64,000 nucleotides of DNA. Source: Snodgrassella alvi wkB2. Lineage in GTDB: Bacteria > Pseudomonadota > Gammaproteobacteria > Burkholderiales > Neisseriaceae. Shown one piece after another: positions 9,702 through 19,474 of the stretch. The stretch covers positions 1,266,894 through 1,330,893 of the forward strand of contig NZ_CP007446.1 of the NCBI RefSeq assembly GCF_000600005.1, read 5' to 3'. A program made the position numbers and the translations under genes. The notes beneath the pieces are model-generated. The model saw only the letters and a list, made by a program, of their open reading frames with translations. It ran no database searches and was not told the DNA's origin. Each line of letters begins with the position of its first letter. The stretch's first letter is position 1.

Positions 9702-11624
9702 ATGAGTCAGATACATGTATTACCCGATCATTTAATTAACCAGATAGCTGCCGGAGAAGTGATTGAACGTCCGGCCAATGCACTGAAAGAAATAATTGAA
9801 AACAGTCTGGATGCGGGAGCCAGCCATATTGATATTCAGCTGGAAGCCGGTGGTATCAAACGTTTGTCCGTTACTGATGATGGCCAGGGCATAGATAAGA
9901 CAGATATTCCGCTAGCTTTACATCGCCATGCAACGAGTAAAATCAGTTCTCTGGAAGATCTGGAAAAAGTAGTAAGCATGGGTTTTCGTGGTGAAGGTCT
10001 GGCCAGCATTGCCTCAGTCAGCCGTCTGACTCTGACCAGCCGTACAAATATGGATAATCACGCAACTCAAATTTACGCAGAAGACGGCAAACTCAGTGAT
10101 GTTAAACCAGCTGCACATCCCACTGGAACGACTGTTGATGTAGTTGAACTTTTTTTCAACACACCGGCAAGGCGTCAGTTTCTTAAATCACCTGCAACTG
10201 AGTTTGCACATTGCCGTACCATGGTAGAACGTCTGGCACTGGCTCATCCTGAAGTAGCATTCAGTTTACAGCATAATAATAAAAATATACTTTCATTGCC
10301 TGCGCAATCCCTGCAAGAGCGCTGCTCAGCCATTATGGGAACAGATTTTACCGCTGCCAGCCTGAGTGTTGACGAAAAACTCAATGAAATGCGTTTACAC
10401 GGACTTATTGGTAAACCTACTTTTACACATGGTAAAACCAGCCAGCAATATATTTTTGTCAATCAACGATTTGTACGGGATAAAATTATTCTGCATGCAG
10501 TTAAACAGGCATATAATGATGTTTTACATCAGGCTTTAACACCTGCATTTATCCTGTTTCTTACCTTGCCTCCTACCGAAGTTGATGCAAATGTCCATCC
10601 AACCAAAACTGAAGTACGTTTCCGCCAGGGTCAGGCTGTACATCAGCTTGTATTTCATACTTTGAATAAATGTCTGGCTTCTACGAATGCCAGACATACC
10701 ACCTCTGTATCACAGCCGGAAACAGCACTCAAAGATATTATGCAAAAACAGCCGGCTGAAGTTCAACAAGTATTTGGTTCTAATAAAATCAATACTGCAA
10801 TACACTCTCCGGCACCATATCAGCGAAGCCATACACCGGTTCAGCGCAATCTGAGTTTAAAAGAATCACAGAGTGCTCTGAATACTTATGCTGAATTATA
10901 TAAATCAGAACCAGTACTTGAAAACAATACAATCAGTATCCCACAATCAGCAGAAATTGATAATGAACTGGCCAGCTTGGAGCAAGTACGCGGTATAAAT
11001 TCTACTTATCAATCAGTACAGGCGAATGAAACGATAATTCCCCCACTGGGATATGCTATTGCCCAGCTACTTGATATCTATATTCTGGCACAAGCAGAAG
11101 ACGCACTTATTCTGGTCGATATGCATGCTAGTGCCGAACGGGTAAATTATGAAAAAATGAAGCAACAGCGCGATGCAACGGGTAAAGTAAATAGTCAGAC
11201 ATTACTGATTCCAATCCGCTTTAATGCCAGCCATGAAGAAATTGCCCTGGCAAATGAATATGCCGCTACTTTACAAGATTATGGTCTGGATATTTCGGTT
11301 GAAAATCATCAGCAATTGGTGGTGCATACCGTACCGGCTATGTTGGTAAAAAGCGATATTAAGATGCTGGTACAAGAAGTTTTGGATGATTTAATGAAAA
11401 TTGGCAGTAGCGAAGTCATCAGGGAACGAGAAAACCGCATTCTTTCCACTTTAGCCTGTCACGGTTCAGTACGTGCAGGACGTAAATTAACTTTACCGGA
11501 GATGAATGCATTACTGCGCGATATGGAAAATACAGAACGTGCTAATCAGTGTAATCATGGTCGCCCAACATGGGTAAAACTTCGCTTGCAGGATTTGGAT
11601 GCTTTATTTTTGAGAGGTCAATAA
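9702..11624 (+). CDS. mutL: DNA mismatch repair protein MutL
   Basis: MutL is the GHKL ATPase that links MutS mismatch recognition to strand incision. The N-terminal ATPase shows the Bergerat motifs NQIAAGEVIERP, ENSLDAGA and GFRGEGLASIASVSRL, followed by the MutL transducer domain with DVNVHPTK-like NVHPTKTEVRF (about residue 300). A variable linker (about 340-440) leads to the C-terminal dimerisation domain with the CHGSVRAGRKL and CNHGRPTW elements. CHGSVRAG and CNHGRPT are the metal-site type motifs of MutL proteins with latent endonuclease activity, as expected for a species lacking MutH. The length of 640 is normal. Confidence 0.97.
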   Translation: MSQIHVLPDHLINQIAAGEVIERPANALKEIIENSLDAGASHIDIQLEAGGIKRLSVTDDGQGIDKTDIPLALHRHATSKISSLEDLEKVVSMGFRGEGLASIASVSRLTLTSRTNMDNHATQIYAEDGKLSDVKPAAHPTGTTVDVVELFFNTPARRQFLKSPATEFAHCRTMVERLALAHPEVAFSLQHNNKNILSLPAQSLQERCSAIMGTDFTAASLSVDEKLNEMRLHGLIGKPTFTHGKTSQQYIFVNQRFVRDKIILHAVKQAYNDVLHQALTPAFILFLTLPPTEVDANVHPTKTEVRFRQGQAVHQLVFHTLNKCLASTNARHTTSVSQPETALKDIMQKQPAEVQQVFGSNKINTAIHSPAPYQRSHTPVQRNLSLKESQSALNTYAELYKSEPVLENNTISIPQSAEIDNELASLEQVRGINSTYQSVQANETIIPPLGYAIAQLLDIYILAQAEDALILVDMHASAERVNYEKMKQQRDATGKVNSQTLLIPIRFNASHEEIALANEYAATLQDYGLDISVENHQQLVVHTVPAMLVKSDIKMLVQEVLDDLMKIGSSEVIRERENRILSTLACHGSVRAGRKLTLPEMNALLRDMENTERANQCNHGRPTWVKLRLQDLDALFLRGQ

Positions 11625-11658
11625 TTATCTATACTAAGATTAGATATATAAATTAATA

Positions 11659-11691
11659 AAAACCTCTTAATCAGCAAGATTAAGAGGTTTT
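11659..11691. terminator. bidirectional terminator between mutL and the ydgA-like gene
   Basis: Fourteen-base arms (AAAACCTCTTAATC and its exact complement) flank a five-base loop. A on one side and T on the other let it work for both converging genes. Confidence 0.85.
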
Positions 11692-11704
11692 ATACTAATG
11701 GCAG

Positions 11705-13294
11705 TTAGTGATTAGTGGCAGCGTGAGGTAAAGAAGCAGTTTCAGACGCTGCCGGTAATTCAGCATAATCCGGCTCAGGTTCTGATTCGTTATTCCACAT
11801 TTTACCATTCAGATAAAGCTTGCCACCCATTAATTTCAGATGAGTTTTAATAACCCCATTGTCGACCTGTATATAGCCTTTGGTCTGCATGGATTTAACC
11901 GCACTATCAATCATCAAGCGGATTGTCTGGTCAATATCTTCAAGAGCTTCCGGACCTCCAGCACTGGCATCCACCGTAAAAAAGGCACGTGCCTGACTGA
12001 TAGCAAAATTTTCCATTACTGCCTGAGGAATGGCAAAGTCCATTTCTGACTCAGTTTTATTCAGCATTAATCCAAACTGCTGCATATCAGACGCAAGCAG
12101 GTTTTTGAAACCAAGGCTGCCATGTATATCTATTAAGCCCTGCGGCATTTGCAATTTAAAACTGTTCAGTTTAATAAGCGGGTCATGAGTAAACAGTCCC
12201 TGCCCCTCATTACGCACAGCAGATACAATTGCTGCGCGAAGTTGCTCATTATTCAGATTCTGAGTTGATAACTGAGTAATTTTGTTATTGATTGCCACCA
12301 GACTGGCTGCATCCAGGTGTTCGGCAGATGCATCAATATCCAGCGGACCATAAACATCATTGCCATACTCTAATTTAGCAAAACCAAATTTACCATTACT
12401 ATTAATCCACTGATCTTTTTCCTGAGTAGAAGTAGCCAGTTTCAGATCCTGAATGTTAATTTTGGCAGGAATACTGCTACCAGCCGGACTAATAAATGCA
12501 CCTATCTGCAAATTAGTTACCAGATTAACCAGCTGATCTAAACGGATACTGTTATCTGATACATCATTCCAGATAAATGTAATGTTTTTGATACTCAGAT
12601 CACTATTACCTAAAGCCAGTGATGTTTTACCATGTTCTGTATGGCTGTTCAGCTTTAAATCCTGATAAGATGCATGTCCTTTAGTCGCCAGAATCACATC
12701 CAGACCGGGACTGACGGTATGGCTATCATAACTATTAAAATCTTTAGCATAATCAATTGTTGAATCCAGCCCCTGCCAATTGATTTTAATTCCGGATAAC
12801 TCTTCATAATTGAATTTCGGAATTACAACGTGTATTTGTCCGCTTCCACTTAGATTAATAGTATTTTCAAGCTGTAGTGGCGCATTCTGACCAAAAAAAC
12901 GATCAAGAATCTGTTTTGCCTGAGGCGTGAACTGTAGCTCAGTTTCTACATGAGCCCGTACAGGACGAATACTGCCGGCAAATAATCCATGATGTACATG
13001 ATTAACCAAAGTAATCGGTTGTTGCAGTACCGTGCGTACATTATCCGGTAACTGTTGCTGTACACCGGCAAAAAAACTGGGTTTAAAGCGAATCTGCATA
13101 GTCTCTGTTGAGCTAAACCAGCCGCGTTCATAGTTCTGCTTTTCAATCAGCAGAAAAGAATTTTTGGCTAGTAAAGCACGCTGTTCGTCAAGACTTTGCT
13201 GGGCTTTAATACCCAGATAGTATGGCAAACCCAGTAAAATCAGTAATACAACCGCCACTAAGGCAGCAACAATCGTTACAATACGTTTATTCAT
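11705..13294 (-). CDS. YdgA/DUF945 family protein
   Basis: The 529-residue protein has an N-terminal membrane helix (about residues 7-26, VTIVAALVAVVLLILLGLPY) followed by a long soluble periplasmic region. The opening GIKAQQSLDEQ, the ENYERGWFSS-like segment (KQNYERGWFSST) and the QVDNGVIKTHLKL block near the C-terminus match the DUF945 family, whose E. coli member is YdgA. The family's role is not established, though it is tied to the envelope. It converges with mutL and is transcribed alone as far as can be seen. Confidence 0.85.
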   Translation of the reverse strand: MNKRIVTIVAALVAVVLLILLGLPYYLGIKAQQSLDEQRALLAKNSFLLIEKQNYERGWFSSTETMQIRFKPSFFAGVQQQLPDNVRTVLQQPITLVNHVHHGLFAGSIRPVRAHVETELQFTPQAKQILDRFFGQNAPLQLENTINLSGSGQIHVVIPKFNYEELSGIKINWQGLDSTIDYAKDFNSYDSHTVSPGLDVILATKGHASYQDLKLNSHTEHGKTSLALGNSDLSIKNITFIWNDVSDNSIRLDQLVNLVTNLQIGAFISPAGSSIPAKINIQDLKLATSTQEKDQWINSNGKFGFAKLEYGNDVYGPLDIDASAEHLDAASLVAINNKITQLSTQNLNNEQLRAAIVSAVRNEGQGLFTHDPLIKLNSFKLQMPQGLIDIHGSLGFKNLLASDMQQFGLMLNKTESEMDFAIPQAVMENFAISQARAFFTVDASAGGPEALEDIDQTIRLMIDSAVKSMQTKGYIQVDNGVIKTHLKLMGGKLYLNGKMWNNESEPEPDYAELPAASETASLPHAATNH

Positions 13295-13433
13295 GCTTGA
13301 AATATCTTATATATCTACGTTCTGCAAGATTAGCAGGATAACATCAAACAGAGCATTTGTCCGCCGGGTTTGCTGCTGATAACTGCCCTGGTTTCATTCC
13401 GGTATCTGCAAATCAGACCTGAAAATAAAAATA

Positions 13434-14240
13434 TTAATTGTTTGGTAGGGTGTTTACCAAAAGCCGCTGCCGCTGTTGTTCAAATAAACAAATAGTTGCA
13501 GCCATAGCCACGTTAAGTGATTCAGTCTGACCAGTCATGGGAATAATTACGCGTCTGGAAGCAGCTTGTAGCATTTTTGCACTCAGTCCGCTTCCTTCAT
13601 TACCGAATATCCAGCCGGCAGGTTCGTTCAGATTTAATGTATAAAGACTATGAGACTCAGGGCTCAATACCGTAGCATACAACGGATAGGCATAATCTGT
13701 ACACCAAGCTGTTAAATCAGAAACAGTCTGTATATTCAGATAGGCATGCGCGCCCATTGCTGCACGTAATACTTTAGGCGACCAGACATCAACACTATCT
13801 TTGCTCAGTACAATATTATGAACACCGGCAGCCAGAGCACTGCGTAAAATGGTACCGGTATTACCGGGATCCTGTACTCTTTCTAAAAGAATAACATCCT
13901 GAATATCTGATGCAGATACAACCTCCGGTAGCTTCACTATTGCTACAGGTTCTCTTGAATTAACTAAATCACTGATTTTATCCAGTAGATTGTTCGCAAC
14001 CAGTACAACCTGATGTGCCGGAATTGTTGCAAGTAAATCAGAAATTTCCGGGTCATGAATACGCTGTTGCGGTAAATATAATGTCTGAATTAAATATCCA
14101 GCCTGAATGAATGTTTCAACCAGATGAACACCTTCCAGTACAGCAAGCTGATGCTGACGACGGTAATGAGACTGAGCAATTAATTTGGACAAATGCTTCA
14201 GTTCATTATTACTGGCAGATTGTATAATTTTATAACTCAT
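13434..14240 (-). CDS. SpoU/TrmH-type RNA 2'-O-methyltransferase
   Basis: This is a 268-residue SPOUT-fold methyltransferase that uses S-adenosylmethionine to methylate ribose 2'-OH in RNA. An N-terminal substrate-binding domain opens with SASNNELKHLSKL. The three SpoU motifs are LLERVQDPGNTGTILRSA (about residues 118-135), WIFGNEGSGLS, and IPMTGQTESLNVAMA. The start overlaps the stop of the upstream dusC by four bases (ATGA), so the two are translationally coupled. The closest functional family is the 23S rRNA methylases of the RlmB/TsnR kind, but the target base cannot be assigned from sequence. Confidence 0.9.
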   Translation of the reverse strand: MSYKIIQSASNNELKHLSKLIAQSHYRRQHQLAVLEGVHLVETFIQAGYLIQTLYLPQQRIHDPEISDLLATIPAHQVVLVANNLLDKISDLVNSREPVAIVKLPEVVSASDIQDVILLERVQDPGNTGTILRSALAAGVHNIVLSKDSVDVWSPKVLRAAMGAHAYLNIQTVSDLTAWCTDYAYPLYATVLSPESHSLYTLNLNEPAGWIFGNEGSGLSAKMLQAASRRVIIPMTGQTESLNVAMAATICLFEQQRQRLLVNTLPNN

Positions 14241-15247
14241 ACAATATTCTGGCTTTCTTCTAATTGCTGATTAAGAACCTGACTGATTTGATTAACGGCT
14301 GTTAAAGTACGCAGCTGGGTAAATAACTTTCCTGCTTCAGGGTAATTTAATTTAAGCATGCCCAGCCATTGCTTTAGTCTGGATACCGGATAAGCAGAAC
14401 CCTTGGCGGCTTTATCACAGCAACTATTAAAAAAATCATCAATCCACGGCAGAATTTCTTGCCATGATAGAGCAGATATTATTTGCCCATGATTATAGGC
14501 AGCAATTTGCCGCGCCAGATCCGGACATTGAATTGCCCCGCGTCCCAGCATAACATCTGTACAATTACTAACAGCACGGATTTTCTGATAATCAGCCAGT
14601 GTAAATACATCACCATTAGCAATAACCGGAATACAAACTGTCTGATTAATACGTCCTATCCATTCCCAATGAGCGGGAGGCCGGTAACCTTCGATTTTTG
14701 TACGTGCATGTACTGTTAGCTGCTCTGCACCACCCTGTTCTATGGCCTGTGCACAATCTAGAGCCAGATCTTTATTTTCATAACCCAGACGCATTTTGGC
14801 ACTCAGCATAATTTTATCTGGCAGGCTTTTGCGTACTTTGGCTACTATTTGTTCAATTTTATCTGGATACTGCAGGAGAACTGCACCACCCTGATGCTGG
14901 TTAACTGTAGGAGCCGGGCAACCAAAATTTAAATCAATATGTGTAGCCCCAAGTTCAACTACCTTTTGAGCATTCAGTGCCATATTTTCTGCATCGCTTC
15001 CTAATATCTGTACGGCTACAGCAGTACCAGCCTGAGTTTGATTATTATTTGTCAGTTCAGGCATATATTTCAGCCAGATAGAGCGACCATGAATGGTATG
15101 AGTTATGCGCACAAATTCAGTAACACAAACATCAAATCCGCCAATGCGTGTTAATAGATCGCGCATTGGCGCATCTATTAATCCCTGCATAGGCGCCAAA
15201 AATAATTTTGGTACAGTACTTTTAGTTTGCAAAATAATACAGCCCAC
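14237..15247 (-). CDS. dusC: tRNA-dihydrouridine synthase, DusC type
   Basis: This FMN enzyme reduces a specific uridine of tRNA to dihydrouridine. The TIM barrel begins with KLFLAPMQGLIDAPMRDLL, then shows VQILGSD, the FMN/active-site segment DLNFGCPAPTVNQHQGGAVL (catalytic Cys at about residue 108), VHARTKIEGYR, IPVIANGDV and MLGRGAI. TEFVRI rather than the DusA/DusB versions and the RLKQWLGML block point to DusC (classically U16). The only upstream start giving this frame is a GTG at 15247 without a clear ribosome binding site, so the N-terminus is uncertain by about ten residues. Confidence 0.9.
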   Translation of the reverse strand: MGCIILQTKSTVPKLFLAPMQGLIDAPMRDLLTRIGGFDVCVTEFVRITHTIHGRSIWLKYMPELTNNNQTQAGTAVAVQILGSDAENMALNAQKVVELGATHIDLNFGCPAPTVNQHQGGAVLLQYPDKIEQIVAKVRKSLPDKIMLSAKMRLGYENKDLALDCAQAIEQGGAEQLTVHARTKIEGYRPPAHWEWIGRINQTVCIPVIANGDVFTLADYQKIRAVSNCTDVMLGRGAIQCPDLARQIAAYNHGQIISALSWQEILPWIDDFFNSCCDKAAKGSAYPVSRLKQWLGMLKLNYPEAGKLFTQLRTLTAVNQISQVLNQQLEESQNIV

Positions 15248-15277
15248 ACAAATTACAATTACTTAAATCAAAAAACA

Positions 15278-15306
15278 ACGCAACTCGTTTTATAAACAAG
15301 TTGCGT
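15278..15306 (-). terminator. terminator of the PAS/PhnD-like operon
   Basis: ACGCAACT pairs with AGTTGCGT, extended by GTTT/AAAC inside. The minus strand continues TTGTTTTTTG. It lies 35 bases past the PhnD-like gene. Confidence 0.75.
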
Positions 15307-15340
15307 CGACAATTATAAAATAAAATTGCTTTTAAAAGCT

Positions 15341-16090
15341 TTAATCGCGTAATGTTTCAATCAGATCGATTAATAATTCCACATCTTCTTTTTTCAATAC
15401 TTCAAAGCCGTCATTTAAACCCAAGTCCTCCAGCAGCATTTCACCAGCCGGAGTATCATGCATAGTACTAAATGCATTCTGTAAGTTTTCCAGCATTTCT
15501 GCATTACGCGGATGCAATAAAATCAAATGATATAAATCATTGATTTTACTTTCAATTAAAAGATTTAAGCGACTTCGTGTAATAGCAGTCAATTTATGAT
15601 AGGCAGAGGACATAAATAAACCAATATTACCCTGATTCTGTATCAGTCCGCGGGCAACAGCTGCGAAAGATTCACTTTTAATCCATGTTAAATCTTTTTC
15701 TTCTATATCTACGGCTTCCAACAGTCGCAAAGCAATTAGTTTAACATCGTAATTCTCGGTACACAGAATTGACATACCGGGCTTGATATCGGCAAGTGAT
15801 TTGATCTCACTGTCTGCACTACTGGCAATAACCATCTCATCAAAACAATTGACAGGCTTTACTACCGGCAAATAACCAAGTTCGCGAATGAGCTTGGAAG
15901 CATTGAACGGATTAGCATAGATAATATCAACATTATCCTTATCAATTTCCTGCTGTTCTTCTTCAGCATTGCTGGCCATTGATAAATGCACCGGTGCATC
16001 AATCAGCCGTTGCAGGCGAGTATTAAGAAAATGCCATCCGGCATAGTATTCAGGAGGAAAATCTGGGGCAATTAAAAAATTGATAGTCAT
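15341..16090 (-). CDS. PhnD-like substrate-binding protein without signal peptide
   Basis: The 249-residue protein resembles the phosphate/phosphonate-binding proteins of ABC transporters (PhnD family). MTINFLIAPDFPPEY opens the first lobe, VDIIYANPFNASKLI is the conserved ligand-lobe segment, SLADIKPGMSILC is the hinge region, and FAAVARGLIQNQ follows. There is no signal peptide or lipobox, so it should stay in the cytoplasm, unlike a transport binding protein. No ABC permease or ATPase is near. Its start overlaps the stop of the PAS gene by four bases, so the pair is coupled. The sequence suggests a small-molecule sensing domain for the PAS partner; the ligand is unknown. Confidence 0.7.
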   Translation of the reverse strand: MTINFLIAPDFPPEYYAGWHFLNTRLQRLIDAPVHLSMASNAEEEQQEIDKDNVDIIYANPFNASKLIRELGYLPVVKPVNCFDEMVIASSADSEIKSLADIKPGMSILCTENYDVKLIALRLLEAVDIEEKDLTWIKSESFAAVARGLIQNQGNIGLFMSSAYHKLTAITRSRLNLLIESKINDLYHLILLHPRNAEMLENLQNAFSTMHDTPAGEMLLEDLGLNDGFEVLKKEDVELLIDLIETLRD

Positions 16091-16578
16091 GAGTTACCCC
16101 GCTCTTCTTTCATGAGGCCTTCATATAATGCCTGCATTTCTAATACTTTACTGCGGGAAGGTTTGCGTCGTACAGAGGTATAACCTTCAATAACACCATC
16201 GCGGATATTGGGTACTATCGTAGCGTAAACCCAGTAAAAACCACCGTCTTTACGCAGGTTTTTTACATAGCCATGCCATTTTTTTCCTTGCTCTACAGTA
16301 TCCCACAAATCTTTATAAGCTACTTTGGGCATATCAGGATGGCGTAAAATATAGTGCTCGGCACCCATCAGTTCATCGCGCGACCAGCCACTCATGTGTA
16401 CAAATACTTCATTTGCATGAGTGATAATTCCCTTCAGATCTGTTCTGGAAGTAATCAGACAGCCATCAGGAAACTCTGTTTCTACATCAGTACAATATAC
16501 CGTGCGTTTTACACCATCGTAATGTGTCAATTCAAATGTGCGGTGTTCGATTTCTGGCACTTTCATTGGTGAAATCAT
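16087..16578 (-). CDS. PAS-domain sensor protein (Aer-like PAS, no output domain)
   Basis: The 163-residue protein is nearly all one PAS domain (about residues 28-135): DLKGIITHANEVFVHMSGWSRDEL, HYILRHPDMP, and W-HGYVKNLRKDGGFYWVYA. This version is typical of Aer-like redox/energy sensors that hold FAD. There is no chemoreceptor, kinase or membrane part. Twenty upstream codons are open, but the ATG at 16578 has GGAG five bases before it and is preferred. It overlaps the PhnD-like gene, suggesting the two proteins act together. Regulation and output partner are not visible. Confidence 0.8.
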   Translation of the reverse strand: MISPMKVPEIEHRTFELTHYDGVKRTVYCTDVETEFPDGCLITSRTDLKGIITHANEVFVHMSGWSRDELMGAEHYILRHPDMPKVAYKDLWDTVEQGKKWHGYVKNLRKDGGFYWVYATIVPNIRDGVIEGYTSVRRKPSRSKVLEMQALYEGLMKEERGNS

Positions 16579-16816
16579 TATGACTCCATTTTCTTGAATG
16601 TGGACAACCAAGCAAATAATGCAAAAATTAATTTGCAATATATATTGCGCCGATTAGCAAAAGAACACAAAGCATTTAATCAGGTTGTGTAAAAAAAGAC
16701 ACTATTTATTGACACAAATCAATCAATATTCAACTTAATGTAAAAAAAAATATACACTGATTAATTAGATATAACATAAAGTAGAGCCATTTATCACCTC
16801 AAAAAAAGCTCTATAT

Positions 16817-17854
16817 TTACCGTTTTTTTGAAGACTCAGACTGATATAAACCAGCCCATTTCATAATATTGGCTACTTCAAATTCATTTAGCTCGTAATA
16901 CTGACCACGTTTCAGCCTATTTGGTAAAGCAATCGGTCCGAAACGCACGCGAACCAGACGGCTTACGGTCAGCCCCTGACTTTCAAATAAACGCCTTACC
17001 TCTCGGTTGCGACCCTCTTTAATGATGATGTTGTACCATTTATTTGCTCCCTCACCGCCCTGTTCCCACAGATGCTGAGCCTGAGCAATACCATCTTCCA
17101 GTTCGACACCATTGAGCAAACTCTGTTTCTGTTCTTCACTCAGTTCACCCAGAACACGAACAGCATATTCGCGTTCTACTTCAAAACTCGGATGAGCAAA
17201 CCGGTTAACTAGTTCGCCGGAAGTGGTTAATATCAATAACCCGCATGTATTGATATCCAGACGACCAATAGCTACCCAGCGACTGCTGGCTGTCTGAGGC
17301 AAGCGGTCAAATACACTGACTCTTCCCTGCGGATCATCACGGCTGACAATTTCACCTTCTTGTTTGTAATAAACCATAATGCGCGGCAAACGATCCGGCC
17401 ATTTGATATTAATAGCAGAACCGCGCACACTGACTTCATCATCCGGTGTGATTTTGTCTCCCAATTGAGCCACTTTACCATTAACACGTACCAGTCCCTG
17501 GCTAATCCACTGCTCCATTTCCCGTCTTGAACCGGCACCAGAAGCAGCAAGAGCTTTTTGCAGTCTCACAGGCTCCATTTTTTCCAGACTGATACGCTGG
17601 TCTTTCAGCATCCGTGCCCGTTGCTGAATTTCTTGATTAGGCGTACGCTGCACCAGTTTTTTGGCACGCTGTACTTTCGTTTTTGTATTAGCTGTAATTA
17701 CAGAACTATCCGCTTTACCACCTGTATTATTTTGCTGTCTGAGAGCTGATTTGGTCTTATTGCCGGAGAGCCGCCCGGAAACATGTTTATTGCTTTTACT
17801 GGCTACTCCGTCGCGTATCTGACGTTTAGTTAATTTTTTCTTAGCTTGATTCAT
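16817..17854 (-). CDS. rluB: ribosomal large subunit pseudouridine synthase B-like (RluB)
   Basis: RluB converts U2605-type uridine of 23S rRNA helix 93 to pseudouridine. A lysine/arginine-rich N-terminal extension of about 95 residues precedes the S4 RNA-binding domain (RLQKALAASGAGSRREMEQW). The catalytic motif GRLDINTCGLLILTTSGEL follows with its essential Asp (about residue 200), then EGRNREVRRLFESQG and VSRLVRVRFGPI. It starts just after the scpB stop with GGAG seven bases before the ATG; scpB-rluB is a common pair. The long basic extension is typical of betaproteobacterial versions. Confidence 0.93.
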   Translation of the reverse strand: MNQAKKKLTKRQIRDGVASKSNKHVSGRLSGNKTKSALRQQNNTGGKADSSVITANTKTKVQRAKKLVQRTPNQEIQQRARMLKDQRISLEKMEPVRLQKALAASGAGSRREMEQWISQGLVRVNGKVAQLGDKITPDDEVSVRGSAINIKWPDRLPRIMVYYKQEGEIVSRDDPQGRVSVFDRLPQTASSRWVAIGRLDINTCGLLILTTSGELVNRFAHPSFEVEREYAVRVLGELSEEQKQSLLNGVELEDGIAQAQHLWEQGGEGANKWYNIIIKEGRNREVRRLFESQGLTVSRLVRVRFGPIALPNRLKRGQYYELNEFEVANIMKWAGLYQSESSKKR

Positions 17855-17864
17855 TCATATACTC

Positions 17865-18461
17865 CTATCTGTCTTCAGACAGTTCTTCTGCGGTAGACTG
17901 ATCTACGGCAGGTTCATTTAAATCAGGTAATACAAGCTCACCCAATTCTGTTAATGGTGGTAACTGGCTTAAATCTTCCAGCTGTAAATCACTCAGAAAG
18001 CCAGCTGTGGTAGCCCATAAATTTGGCCTTCCCAGGCTATCACGCTGTCCGATAATTTCTATCCAGCCTCGATCCTGTAATGTTTGTAAAACATTACTTG
18101 AGACAGCAACACCACGGATAGCCTCAATATCACTTCGCGTTACCGGCTGCTGGTAGGCAATGATGGCCAATGTTTCCAGTACAGCACGGGAATAACGAGG
18201 GGTGCGCTGAACATCCAGACTGGCCAAACGGGGATAAGCAGCATGAGTAACCTGAAAGCGCCAGCCCTCAGCACTATGCACCAGATTAAGTGCCCTTTCC
18301 TGCCAGCGTATTTGCAGTGCTTCCAGTATGCTGGTTAACTCATCTGATGATAAAGGCGGATCAGTAAGCGCAGACAAAATTTTTTCACTTAATGCCTCAC
18401 TTTGGGTCAGCAATGCAGCTTCAATTAATGCTTCGATAGAAACAGATTGATTCATAGTCAT
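17865..18461 (-). CDS. scpB: segregation and condensation protein B
   Basis: ScpB is the winged-helix kleisin partner that joins ScpA and SMC in chromosome condensation. The 198-residue protein has IEALIEAALLTQSEALS at the start, the tandem winged helices, RYSRAVLETLAIIAYQQPVTRSDIEAIRGVAVSSNVLQTL (the most conserved part, about residues 88-127, given here only as a landmark by its LETLAIIAYQQPVTR core), and LGRPNLWATT. An acidic tail ends the protein. It is followed at once by rluB. scpA is not in the window. Confidence 0.94.
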   Translation of the reverse strand: MTMNQSVSIEALIEAALLTQSEALSEKILSALTDPPLSSDELTSILEALQIRWQERALNLVHSAEGWRFQVTHAAYPRLASLDVQRTPRYSRAVLETLAIIAYQQPVTRSDIEAIRGVAVSSNVLQTLQDRGWIEIIGQRDSLGRPNLWATTAGFLSDLQLEDLSQLPPLTELGELVLPDLNEPAVDQSTAEELSEDR

Positions 18462-18508
18462 ATATTTCTATACTTAAATTGAAATCCGTTTTAAATAATC
18501 TATAAAGA

Positions 18509-19432
18509 TTAACCTTTGCGCGCAGCTTTTCTGGCTGCCCGTTCTGCCTTAAGCTGTGCTTCATGCTGCTGACCTTTTTTCAACCAAACTGCCCACTGAT
18601 TGGGCGTTTCCAATGTAATACGCCCGATTAGTCCGTCACGAAAATCAGTCAGCAGGCGTTCAGCAGCTTTCTGGTAATCAATGCGCCCGCCACTTAATAA
18701 TGCACCACGCTTTTTACCTACCCATTCTAACCATTGATCATCAAGCCAGTGCGAGCTTTCGCTCAAGTCGGCCTGATAGCGTTGCTGTAGTAATGGCAAA
18801 TAATGCCGGCGCAGATAATCCAGTAATTCCAGTGCCACCACCTCTTCATCCAGGGCATTACGACCCACGGCACCACTGGCAGCTAAATTATAACCGGCCT
18901 CCTCAACTATAATTTTCGGCCATAACATTCCGGGCGTGTCGTATAACCAGAAATCATCAGCCAGTATCAGTCGCTGTTCAGCCTTAGTAATACCCGGCTC
19001 ATTACCGGTTTTGGCACTGCGTTTACCTAGCATGCCATTAATCAGGGTAGATTTACCTACATTGGGAATACCGCAAATAAGCACTCTCAGCGGTCTGTCC
19101 AAACCGTGGCGGTTAGGAACCAGTGCGCGGCTGGCCGCAATAATTCTGTTAGCAGCCTGCTTTTCTGATGCATCCAGTGCCAAGACATTAGTATTAGGCT
19201 GGGAACGGTAATCAGCCAACCACAACTCTGTGCGCTCGGGATCAGCTAAGTCCTGCTTGTTCAGAATTTTTAATTTTGGTTTATTTCCGGACAGTTTTGC
19301 CAGCAAAGGATTGGCACTGGAAGCAGGCAGGCGGGCATCCAGTACTTCAATTACCATATCCACGCTCTTTATCCGTTCGGCAATGACTTTTTTGGCTTTG
19401 TTCATATGCCCGGGGTACCACTGAATAGCCAT
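18509..19432 (-). CDS. ylqF: ribosome biogenesis GTPase YlqF/RbgA
   Basis: This is a circularly permuted GTPase involved in late 50S assembly. WYPGHMNKAKK starts the protein. The G motifs then come in permuted order: NKQDLAD (G4), then GIPNVGKSTLI (G1, about residue 128), then DTPGMLWPK (G3). A C-terminal helical RNA-binding domain follows. An ORF upstream is open for 27 more codons, but the ATG at 19432 has AAGGA six bases before it and gives the family start, so 307 residues is preferred. The gap to rapZ carries a terminator palindrome, so it is probably its own transcript. Confidence 0.93.
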   Translation of the reverse strand: MAIQWYPGHMNKAKKVIAERIKSVDMVIEVLDARLPASSANPLLAKLSGNKPKLKILNKQDLADPERTELWLADYRSQPNTNVLALDASEKQAANRIIAASRALVPNRHGLDRPLRVLICGIPNVGKSTLINGMLGKRSAKTGNEPGITKAEQRLILADDFWLYDTPGMLWPKIIVEEAGYNLAASGAVGRNALDEEVVALELLDYLRRHYLPLLQQRYQADLSESSHWLDDQWLEWVGKKRGALLSGGRIDYQKAAERLLTDFRDGLIGRITLETPNQWAVWLKKGQQHEAQLKAERAARKAARKG

Positions 19433-19474
19433 AAACTGTCCTTGTCTGAAATCAAAAATATCAAAACTGAAAAC

